Below, piece after piece: positions 15,392-27,537 of a DNA stretch of 64,000 bases (within the stretch, counting starts at the first letter, position 1; the number at the start of each line of letters is the position of its first letter). The DNA comes from Lingula anatina. Its lineage: Eukaryota; Brachiopoda; Lingulata; Lingulida; Lingulidae. The stretch spans positions 25,330-89,329 of the forward strand of contig NW_019775389.1 in assembly GCF_001039355.2 (NCBI RefSeq), written 5' to 3'. The position numbers and the translations under genes are program-made. The notes under the pieces are model-generated. The model searched no databases, was not told the DNA's origin, and saw only the letters and a list, made by a program, of their open reading frames with translations.

Positions 15392-18311
15392 GAATGTGTT
15401 ATGAGGTTATAATGGAATGGTATAGCCACATGTAAGACTCTCTTTGCAGATTTAACAATTTTTTAAAAAATTATGCGACTACATGTATTAACTTTATTAT
15501 TGATCAAGTGGTTTATGCCAGATGTTTTAGCCAAATGCAAAAAAAAAAAAAAAAAAACTTAGTGTTGTGCATCTGTTTCTTTTTCTTGATTACAATTTGG
15601 CAGTTTTCCGTGCCAAAGAACATCTTCAGTCATTTTGTTGAATGATGATGAAATAACAAATGATACATTCATAGGTGTTAATGAATAATCTCTTCAAGGT
15701 TAAATCTAGTTATAACTGGCCATTATTTGGCTAGGTAAAGGAGGCATCTTAGATGATGTCATTGACTGATAATGCTGATCAATATTTCCATCATCTATCA
15801 GCTAGCTTCTTTGCCATCTTGATGACTAATTTGACCCTTTTATTTCCAAATTAAGAAACTAGGTAAGCTGATTCTATATTTATGTTTACAGGTCAGGGGC
15901 ATCTTCCCTTGATGTTTGATGCGTGGAGAGATAAAGGTTTAGAAACGGGGACGATTGATGGTTATCATGAAGGTGACTGGTTGCAGATGGTGTATCAAGG
16001 TTGTGGACCTGTAGACTTTAGCAGAAATTGTGTTTCATGTTCAGCGGAGGTTTCTAGTGACAGGAGTGTTAAAGTGGCAGAGGGCTAGACCGTGACCAAA
16101 CTCTTGATGAATGATACTTCACATTATTGCATATTTGAATTAATAAGTGAGAGAATGAAATGTGTTTCATTCATTAGTTTGGGAACAGAATATAAGTTAA
16201 CAAATTGGTAAACATTTCTATGTTGTGTATTTCATAGTTTTTTTGTTTTTTTTATTTGGAACTGAAGCTCATTAATATGGCTCTAATTAATATTATAATT
16301 GCAGTTACTGCTTAAGTCGGTGCAAGTTATGTGATTTATGGTGTTTATATTTACTGGCAATTTTATGTCAATTATGAAGATACTAAGTATTTAAACTATT
16401 TTTACAGTGTATTTTTGGGAGGTTGATCTTTTAACATAATAGATGCATAATGCAAAGGTGAAATGCTGTCTTGCCTTTTATTGCATTTTAAAAAAGATTC
16501 CTTAATCTAAAAACACCTAGTCACCACAGATTTTTTAATTTTCAAAACAGCAAATGTTATAGGTGTCATTTTAGTGTGCTTTTATCTCATGCATTCACAC
16601 ATAAATATATGTCATGGCTAAAACCTTGTTAAACCTGGAACTCAGCTGTTAATTCACAGCATTTGCAGCCTTAGCAGCAGTACAAGCCATTATATTACAG
16701 CCACAGTCAGATCTAATATAATCAACTCCTTCCACCTTGAAGTTCTTTAAAACAGAGTGTATAATCGAGGGGATTTCATTTGGTAGTGTTTTCCAACATG
16801 ATTGTTCAAAAATGTGAAAAAATGATAATACCCAAAGACATTGGTCCTCAGAATTATGTAAAAACTTTGATACATACAGAGTTGACAACCTTATATACAG
16901 TGAAAGGTTCACAATATAAAATCTGTGTGAATAAATTTCACAGAGGTAACTTATTGTGTTCTCTGGCACAACTTTCACAACTAACGCAATCAGTTCTGAA
17001 GCGTTAAACTTGTCCACATTGACCAGTCTGTATTGGTTACAGCAAGAGATAGCTTTTGTTTTTATAAGATAGTTCTCCTGACGTGTTTCACAGATTGAAT
17101 TTACATAAGTTGACAGTCTCAACCAAAAAAATCAGCCTACTGTCTCTAGTTTGGAACGCCTTGGTCCAAGAATCTGCTGACTCAAAACAGAAATAGTGGC
17201 CAATAACTGAACAAATGGACTCAATTTTACTTGCATTAGGTGTGTGCCAGAGCCAGTTTGTCAACCTAGTTCAAAGATGATCAGTGAAAATAAGATAAGT
17301 CATGTTGAAGGAGGTAAATTTGTATTATGCTAAAGATAGTATATGATAGCAGAGAAACACAATATAAACAAATACTAGAAAATTTCGATTTTAGATTTTA
17401 TTACAAATTGTGGTCCATATTTAAACAAATACAAAAAATCACCAGTACTTAACAACAGAAATAAGCCAAGTTCAGAGGTATACATGTACCTACTAGTACT
17501 GTGGGAGTATCAACATACAATACTGTTATTTTAACTCTTTTGAGCAAATTGTTGTAGGGGTGGAAAACTAAACTTCAGCTTTAAAAGGAAAATGCCAGTT
17601 TTACCCTTTGACAAACACAACATAACCATCATGTTTTATGTTACAAATAACGATTTATCCCTTATTTACAATGTAAACTACATGAGAAAATATCTTTATC
17701 CATTTGAAAATAAAATAAGTTTTATCAAAAGTAATATTATGCTGCATTCAATTATTTGAAAATCATTGTGCTTTCATTATGCTTAATTAGAAATCAACTT
17801 TGAAATTATTGTCAATATAACAATATTCATTAAAATAATTTGTTGATTACCAACTGTTAAATTGTCCTTAAATTTTTTAATTGCAATCATTTTTTCCATG
17901 TAGAAAATAGAAGACATTAATTATTTAAAAGTTTACATAAACACACCTCACTGAAGGTAACCATTAGTATTCTTCCATTAGTATTCTTTTCAATCCACAA
18001 AAAGCAAAATCTGAGGCCAGTTTGTGTGGAAAAAACCTGGTCATACTATGAAAAAATACAGTCAGGACCAATTATTACCACTGGCAGTAAATTGAACTTA
18101 TCTGAAAAACCATTTGTTTTATGTCCAACTTTTACATGTGCCATTTCTCTCTTCCCTCTTCACTTCTATATGCTTTGTGGTTTTATTTGATATATCATAG
18201 TAAAAAATATTAATCCATAACTTGGACAAAAATGCCAGAACCAAATCTTTCCTTTATGGCAATGCTTACAGATACCTAAGCTAACAAAAAAAGGCAATTA
18301 ATTGGGACGTT
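15392..18311. other. Convergent intergenic region / 3' UTRs of UBXN8 and EFCAB6
   Basis: The region lies between the UBXN8 stop (plus) and the EFCAB6 stop (minus), so it must contain both 3' UTRs. Two open stretches stand out. One is a plus ORF at 15892-16088 preceded by a good acceptor (TTTATGTTTACAG). The other is a minus ORF at 16649-17122, 157 codons. Neither resembles a family I know. The rest is AT-rich with a poly-A run at 15539-15557. Confidence 0.5.
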
Positions 18312-21300
18312 TTAGACAGCCTTTTGAGGAGATTGCTTAAATGTCTCACTGAGGAATTTGTTATATGGAATCTTCCCACTCATGTTCTCATCAAACTTCT
18401 GCATCACTTGATACACCTCTTCCTCATCTAAGACCACATTGGCCAGCTTTAAGACAGATCGGAACTCGGGAACTGATAGGTAGCCCTCGTTGTTGACATC
18501 TAGTTTCTTGAAGGTACGACGCAGATTTTTCCAATCACCAGACAACTGGAATATGAGAAATATGGTGTAAATAAAACATGTTACATATTACAAAATTTAA
18601 GGTAAAATAGTTCTTTAAAATATTATCAAACACAAACAGCAGATTATGATTTGAAATGACTGGCTGAAAGCACTTCTAACCAACCAATTCATAAAAGATT
18701 TGGCTATGTTTGGCCCACCACCCAGGGTTTTAAAGTACTAAAGAATAGTCCTTTCCACCAAATCGTAATACAGGCGAGTTCTCAGTTGTCTGTGAAAGTC
18801 AGGGAGCCATAATCAGGTATTTAAAATTATTTTATGTATACAGAAAAGTTGTTATTTTGAAATATTTTTTTTACCTTTTGTCTGAGCTTGGCTGTGAGAC
18901 CTGTGAGTCCCTTCTCTGGATTTTCTACAATATCAGCAATGGGAAGCTCTGCTGCAGGGTGCTGGAGCAAGGAAAGCATGTTGTTGCCGTGGCGCCATAC
19001 TTGTTTTTTCAGTGCAAATGGCTTCAAGAACTCTACATAGTTGATTCTGGAAAATAAAAATATTATATTATTGCCTTTAGTTAAATTAAATTTAAATTAT
19101 GATGGTGGAATGTTAAGCTTACACTAGGCGTACATATCTGGTCATCCATAATTCGAGTGCCAGATCTGAAAGACATTGAAATCAACAAAATCGTCATCAT
19201 TTGTAACGAAATTTCCATAGCTTTCCCGTGTGTTTTGTGAACTTCAGCATACAGAATGTGGTTTACTTAAGTTGTACTAAAAAAACAATTTTTTCCTGCT
19301 AACCTTCCATCTTTCTTGGTCTCAAACTTTTTGCACAGCATATCCAATTCATAGTCACTAAGGTGCACACAGAGTTCGGTCAGGATTTCCCTGAATTCGT
19401 CAATGGTAACAAACTGGGTAGCATAAGGATCCATATCCACTAGTTCTCTTCTCAAGTCCTCCCACATGTAATCAATCTAAAATATCACATAATTAAAATA
19501 AATCAAATGTTCAAAATAAATGTTAAAAACCATATTTCAAGAAGTGATTCATACACAGTACTTAGAATAAACAAGATAACAATTAATCTATTTTTTAAAA
19601 ATGTACTTGAATTTTAAACATTTTTGAGAACTTAATATTTCTTAATTAATAAGCACTTTTCGTTATAAATTATTTTTTGACTGCTTAATTAGATAGGTAT
19701 TTACCTTGGCACGAAGGCTATCTTGAAGCATATCAGCAGCACAGTTCAGTTTCCGTGACCTCATCATGAAATCAGAGTCACCCTTCTTGGGGGGAGACAG
19801 TTTGGCATTGGGGAAGGAGGCATCTTTAGCGTTGTAACCAAAATGGCGGACAAACTCCAGGTAATCCAGGGTTTTACGTGTGTTGAGAATGAATGTCTTC
19901 CATAACTCTCTGATCTCTCCCCTTGTGATCTCTGGCTCTATGAATCTGAGGAATCAAGATGTGATTTAAATTTTCAATCTATTTATTATTTTTTCATTTC
20001 AAAAAGCACATTCATATATTTTCATATTTTTTTCATTAGAATCATTTTCATACATAATTTTGATACATTTTTATTATCAAGATTACTAAATCTGATTGTA
20101 GATGCTTAATACATTAAACAAAAAGGATAAAACTGAATGGCAAAAAATGCAATTCAAGATCTCAAACATTTAAATTCTAAGTTAAATATCATGTGCCAAT
20201 ACTTACTTTTTCATGAGCTGATAGAATAGCTCTTGGGAGAGTCTCTGATTGTTGGACTCATCCAGTTCATAGAAGGCATTTTCCACTTCAGCATATCTAT
20301 TATGTAACAGATCTTTGATCATTTTCTGGAGCTGTGGTATTGTTCTGTGCTTGTATTCTACCTCTGAGTCAATATCCATGGGCTCCTGGACCACTAGTCT
20401 ATCCACCTTGGTATTGGGTTTTGGCATTTGTGGTTCTCCAGCAGTTTTCTCAAATAAGCTAGGAGCTTTACCCCTGAAATCACAGTTGAAATTGTAAATT
20501 AAGTCACATGCAATAGTTGCTCACATGCAGAGAAGAAAATGACTTGGATGGTATTATGACTGCTTAGCTTAAAGAATAAAAAAAACTCGGAATCATTAAT
20601 TTTCGTTTGATAAAAACGTCTGAGTTCAATTTTAATGTTCTGTATAATACCATCTGGATATTTTGTTAATTTTGAGATGTCTTTCTCTTGTATAATTTAT
20701 TGAAATAATCTACCTTGTATCAAACTGTGACATAAATTCAGCATATTTCACAGATCCATCTTCAGAGAGAGGCACTTTATCTATAAGATTATTGAACTGC
20801 AAATCTGTCATGTTCAGGCTGAAGCGACTTTCAATGGCGGCTCTGAACTCTTCCTGTGAGATTTGGTCTGTGCCCATTCTGTCAATTTTACTGTAAGAAA
20901 CAAAACAAAGCCATCAGAATTGTTAAAGTTAAATGGTTGAAATATGTGGAAGGACCGGAAACAAAATGAATATCTAACTATGTTACTATAATGCCCAAAC
21001 TAAAAATATAGGTGAAATGATCTTGGTTTATTTTGTCATAACTTATAGTTTGCATTCAAAATGACTAAAAGTAGCTATCAAACACAAACTAAAAACTCTG
21101 TATGGAAAGCAAGTACTTTTATTTATTTTTAATGAAATGAACAGAGATATTCAAATAAATCAAATGATGCTTACTGGAATGTCCCCAAAAGAGCCAGGAA
21201 ATCTGTCTGGAACATGTTCATGATTTGGGCCTCCAGTGCACTCACTGTTGATTTGCCACCTGCACTTCCTGCACGAGATTTGTTGTACCTGAAATACGGA

Positions 21301-24300
21301 GAAAAAATCTTAAAACACTTGCATTCTTGCGTAACCCCTTGAAAGAGCTCACTATAATGGAAAAGACATGCCCGAGATTCATAACAGAATGAGCATATTT
21401 TTTAATAGATAATGACTAAGACAATATTAATTTTTCATGGAGATACATGCCTCAAATTTGCTAGAAGCAAATTTTCATTTATACCCCTGTATATCATATA
21501 TCTTAACACTTATATCTAATAAACTTAAGGGTTGTATTTTAAACAAGCTACCAAACCTGGTGCAATTTTCTGTAAACATACCTGTGTTTTGGGTTGGAAA
21601 GTATCTTATGTGGCATGCCAGCCTCACTGCGGTCTTGGAATCTGTGAAGGAATTCTCTATATTTTACACCTTGCTTCTGCAGCTCAATGTTTGCTCTGGC
21701 CAGAAACTCCTCCAGATGAGGCTTCTCAAGCTTCAAACCAAACTCATTCAGCACTGTCAGGAAGTTTTCTGCACTGACCTGTATTGTAAATACATTGAGA
21801 ATGTTTATGACTGATATTACATTGTGATAAATATATAATATATAAACTATAGTAAATAATCATAGTTTTATTCAAAATTGGTGTACAATTATGATAATAT
21901 TTATGTCCATATATTTTACACTTTGGTATTCCACGTAATATTGCAAACAATCATGCATATTCATTATTAGTATGGTGACACATTTCACAAATTATTTTTA
22001 TAAGAAATAAATTTTGTACTAGTATCTTCTTTTGGAAATGTAATTATGCAGAATAAGTACTGGTATCTACTCCAAAAGAAAGAATTTAATATTGTAGGGT
22101 TTTTTAATGAGTATTATATGTAAATAGGATCAAAGTCAATGAGAGTGCAGCAAGAGACATACATAATAATATCTTACCATTCCTGTGTTTTTCTCATCAT
22201 ATGTTTCAAAAGCCACTCTCATGTTCTGGCATCCCTCTCTAAATTTGTTTTTCAACCAGTTTTCAATTCCCAGGGACCTCTGACGATCAGCCTCCTTCTT
22301 CCTTGGTGATCTAGCCATGCCTGATCTTCTGCCACCTGGTATGCAAAAATTAACAGAGAGGTAGAGGAAGGGATATTTTGAAATTTGACTGTTTTTTTAA
22401 TATTATTTTTTTCTTTGTTAATTTGTTTTTTTCCTAAGCTACAATTATTTAAACTGACAAAACCATAAAATAGTCTTGGATATTTAAAAAACGACTCTGT
22501 AGTATTACATTTAATTTACCAAAAGCTGTAAAAAATTAAGATAGTTTAAAATGTGAGCAGAAAACACCTTAAACTATGTAATTAATACAAACCTTCTGGA
22601 ATAGGGCTTAATCGTGGGCTTGTTTTGCCAGCTGTGCCATTTGCTAAATCGATCCCCAATTTCTTCATCAGCTTTTTTCCATCAATAGTACCATATCCTT
22701 CTGTGTCATACCTGAAATATTCAATTATTGAAAATTTAGCTTCATTTCTTCTATTTATAAACCATACCCAGTATCCAAGCAATAGGTGAAGTGGCATACT
22801 TGCTTACTTTTTAATTTAATAATTTAAGAGATGAGAAGTATATGTCATTAAATAGAACAAACCAAAAAAAGTTTCTGAAAATACTTTGTGTTTAAGCATG
22901 ATGTAAAATATGTCATACATAAATAAATAAATAAATTGGGGGGATGGCCATACAAGTTTTTACCTTTCCCAAAGTTTTTCAAACTCGTCATCGTCCATGA
23001 AGAACATCATCTTGTTGAGAGCATTTCTGAACTCTGGCTTCAGAAGCCTTCCTGTGCCTCCAGGATTGCTCTGGGGAATCAAATCTGCCATATCCAGGAA
23101 TCTAAATGTAAAGAATATCAAACAATATGTAAATAGAAAACACAAAAAGTTGAATTATAACTGATTTAATTAATATAAATGAGTAAGAAAATTTTAAATC
23201 TACACACCATTTACTCAAAGGATTATTCATAAATTATGGTTTTTAAAATTTAAAAGATAGCAGATTAAGTAAATAAATTTCCAAGTTGGATTGGACTTAA
23301 TATTGCCATAAAGAGAGTGATTAATAAAACTAACCTTTGTTTTGCTTTCTCTTTCAACTGTGCATGAACCTGGGCTGCATTCATGGTCACTTTTTCCTGG
23401 TGATGTCTATGGACTGGATCCATCCAGCGAGGATATTCTGAGGAAGCCGCATCACGGAAGATGGCAAAGAATTCTGTAAAGGACACCACAGTTTTGTCTG
23501 CCAAAGCAAATCTCTCGAGGAGTCTGGAGAATTGTGTGTTGCTGAGGGGACGTCCCAGGAAGGTGACAATAATGCGAGCTAGTGCCTCTCTGAAAAAATA
23601 ATCCATAAATTAAAACATTTATGTTTCTCTTACTTTAAAATACATATCTTTAGAAAAAATAAATCATCATTTTTTTGGGGTGGATATCATGCCAAATTCA
23701 AATTTATAACTTACAGTATTTATACTTGATCTTTTCAATGGGCAAAAATTAAAAAACTTTCAGATACATAATTTTATAATCACAAAATTATATTTTTATA
23801 TAACATTAAGAGTGCTTTTACTGCAAAGAAATGAACTATAGAGTAGCCTGCTTTTTAAATTTTGTTGCTACCATTCAATAGGAATATTTTATTTTAAGGA
23901 AGCATTACTTAAAAATTCACTATCTGTAAAATTTTCCCCAATTTGAAAAGATCGAGTTATTACCATATTCAATAAATTAGTTTCATATATAAAATTTATC
24001 AGTCCTGGGACTAATCTTGCAGCAATAACTGCATTATGCTTCAGACCCTGCACCAGTTTAGTCTGCCTTGATCCAGAGCCAAGTGAAATACAATTTACAA
24101 TAGAAAGCAGTTCTTTTCCAAAAACAAAAAAATCAAAATCGAACTAAATACCACTGCTAAGCTTTTAAATAATAAGAACACTTCAGCTGCTTGTGTACCC
24201 TTTTGCCATAACTTATTTGCTGCTCTGGATCACTCGTTTTAAACAAATTTGTTTACTTTCAATTGGTTATTGTTGAAGCTTTCTTATGTCACCTTGTACT

Positions 24301-27300
24301 AGTACTAATATTTGAGATCGTGGGTTTGTTGACCTAATGGCTACTGTTGCAGATTTGTAGTTTAGTGGCTGTAAATATTCCTCTGGGCATGGGGCATTCA
24401 GTTTTTGTGCAGTCAGTATTTAAGTTATTTGTTGCGGAGGACAGGTGCATTTTGGGCACTTACTAACACAAGTTAACAAACATCAGTGTGTGAGATAATG
24501 AACTAACAGAATACTCATGCTAACATGACCTACTCCAGGGTTAATCAAATAAAAACAGACTGATCAGGTACTCTGTGGATTTCCTAAATTTTTCTTTCTG
24601 GTTACATTTAATATGAAAGGTTTATTTCATTTTTAAATATGCCAGTTTTCATATTCTCATACAATTAAAAATAAATCTTGCTGACTTCTGTTTTACTGAT
24701 GATGTCATTCTTACTTATGAAAAGGAATACATTTTAATACATAAATTTATGCCCAGATTATATACACACCTTGTCACATTGCCTTTGCCTTCTGGATCAT
24801 TGTCCTTGAATCTCTTTCTCAGTTCATAAAATCCACCCTTTGACTTCTCTCTCAGAAGCATTTCGAGCTGAAATTGAGATAAAACAAAAAATTACCTTTG
24901 TAGTTTTCATTACAATTCTAACATTTTAGGTCTAATGATGAAAACAAGCAAAAATGTTTTAAATTAGTTGTGTTATATTTAACTTGTCTCTCTTATATGC
25001 TAAATTAAATGGTGATTAATGTAAATTTTCTGAGATCGTGTATTTATTTATTAATTTGTATTATTTTTAAAACAGGATTTACATTGTTGAGGTACATATA
25101 AGCATGAGTGATATATTTAACAAATCATTATTTCCTTATTCTTCTGACCACCTGTGCACCCTCCCCGTCCCATGGGGTCTCTTAACACAAGTTTGGGGTT
25201 TTGTAGTAGGCAAAAATTTTATAGTCTGTGAAAAAACCCAACCTTATCTATCTCCCACGTTTTTTTTTTTTTCAATTCACCTACCTCATCTATTTCTAGC
25301 CTGGCCTGAGTGCCTGGCCTAGACATCCTGGAAGCCAGACGACTGCCCATCTCAGCCCTGCTTGCCACCTCAGCACGGCTGCCTGGTAACAACAAGAACC
25401 AATCAGATAAGATAAAGAAAGCCAAATTTTTGCTGAAGTTTGATTTTGGAAAAGGCAGCAAAAATGCAAACAGTTAGTAAGTTTGAAACTGTTAATTGTT
25501 ATCCTACATATCATATATTGCTTGGCTTTATTCAATTCATACGATTCCTACAGTACACCTGACTTGATATCCCTGAAGTAAGGCAAAAGTTTATTAAATG
25601 TCATTTTCAACCCTTTTCTAACTGTATCGTGCATACACTTAATTTATCAAATGTAATTATAACTATTGCCTTGATCTAATTATAATTTTCTTGCTATCGT
25701 ATGCTTCAGATTTTTCATATTTAAGAGTGATTATACATACACTGGCTCATGATTTATGCTATGTAGCGCTAATGTACATGATATACGTCTGGCAATGAAA
25801 ACATGCATTCCAATATTAATGCTAAGGAGAAAGCGCCAGCTTTTTCTTTCTTTCTTTTTTTTTTTTTTTTCCTAGTCATATTTTTGGTCGTGATTTCAAA
25901 CGCACTAATCCCTCATATATTGCGGACACTTCACGAAGGTTTCCAGCTTGTCTCTAATCAAAAACAAACTTTGTCTGACGCAGTGGGAGGTGGAGATCGA
26001 GTTGCAGGTCTTAATCGAATTATTACCATTTGTGTTTGGTCATGCTGCTGCCGGAATTACTGACGTTTGGAGCGTGTTTCCGTCATTAGTATTCCCATAC
26101 AGTGCACTTGCAGGATGAGGCTTATTTAATTTCATCGATATCGAGAAATGTACAATGTAGCAAATTTACTTGCCAGAAATGTTATTAACTTCACTTTAGT
26201 GCTTTTTGTAAAATGTGTGCCGCTTCAATTTAGGCTCTGTTCTCACAACTTTTAGATCGATCTATCACCGCGGGGAGTCTCACTAGATTACTGTCAGATA
26301 ATCCCCCTTAAGTGTCCGTCCCCGCCTACTACAAGCTTTAAGGGGTAATTAACTTTCGTGTCCGCCCGGCTGACAGCTATTTAGCGTGAACCCCCAGGGA
26401 GTTAGGTCGATCCAATGTAGGTCGATCTAATCTATGAGAATGGGGTGTTAGAGTTCTGAATCAGTGCTGACCAATATGCAATGTATCATTTAGTCGATGT
26501 TTGGTGATTGTTATAGACACTGTCTACAATAATCCCTACCAACCAAACCTTTCCAAATACTTGACCACTCCGAAATGCCCATCACTTGCTTGTTGAGAGA
26601 TAGCAAAATTTGAACAGCAATATGCGATAACAGAGTTCGTGGCACACACAAAGGTGTAGGTCAAATAAACACGACGATCTTTTATTTGGTTGTTGCTGCT
26701 CTTTGAGTGTCGTGTGTTTACTGTTGTGTTTAAAATAAAAAAAGGTGTCAGTTAAATCTTCTCTGGAGTTACAATAACCGAAATAAAGAATGAAGTAAAT
26801 ATCAGGCTTGCATTAAATGCCATAAATCTCTATAACCCTGAAATATTTTAGGTCAGACGGAATTCACTGCGTGTGGTTCACATGTATTATTAGTGCGATA
26901 ACAAGGGCTGAGAAATGTTCAAGATAACAAGTAATACAATTTTCCCAATTGCTGTAACAGATAAATGAAAAAAAATACCCATGTTTTATCATCATTATAA
27001 AGTTTTCTCAAAGATACAACCATAAAAAAATTAAAAAAAAAACTTCAAGCGTCTTTTATCAAATAAAAACTGTTATGAATTTTCACGAGGGAAACGAAAA
27101 TCATATAATACACGATGGCATATTTTAATATCATTTCATTTAATTTATTTTTGGTGTAAAAATAAAGTGTTTATAGTTTACCCTAATCTTTCCGGCCAAC
27201 ACTGGTACTCACCAAAGACAGGTAGTCGTGTTTTACTGGGATCGCCATGGGTAATTTCAATTCCTTCTGGGATACTCTCATGCGTCAGCTCGGGCATGGA

Positions 27301-27537
27301 ATGACGGAGCTGGTTCTTGGATTGGCGTCCAGCGCTTGTATTAAGTCTACGTGGAGACATATAGTTGTTTTCTGCTGCTAAAGGCCTTCCATTCATCTGT
27401 GAGGCAGGCCGATCCCCGGCACGTGAAAACCCTCGGACGTCCAACTTCTCTGGGTTTGACATTCTGGATAAGGGGTGCTGAATCTCGGGTAGCTTCCCAA
27501 AACCCGTCGCGGGTCTTGAAACCCCGAGCTGCGACAT
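18312..27537 (-). CDS. EFCAB6: EF-hand calcium-binding domain-containing protein 6
   Basis: EFCAB6 (DJBP in mammals) is a multi-EF-hand protein of testis and ciliated cells, known to bind DJ-1 and the androgen receptor. Fifteen minus-strand exons join in phase: 27537-27213, 25382-25285, 24867-24770, 23589-23335, 23101-22964, 22711-22593, 22335-22178, 21778-21582, 21288-21175, 20890-20714, 20473-20207, 19945-19705, 19476-19304, 19046-18875 and 18545-18312. They encode 921 aa. The first ~140 residues are a basic, serine-rich disordered leader. After that come repeated EF-hand pairs, mostly with degenerate loops: DTEGYGTIDGKK, DEKNTGMVSAEN, DESNNQRLSQEL, DPYATQFVTIDE. The last loop is the best calcium ligand set (DVNNEGYLSVPE, about aa 855-866). 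The C-terminal hand closely tracks the end of vertebrate EFCAB6. Human EFCAB6 is ~1500 aa, so this model lacks several N-terminal EF-hand pairs, either truly or because exons were missed. The start is the first ATG of exon 1, following an in-frame basic leader. Confidence 0.88.
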
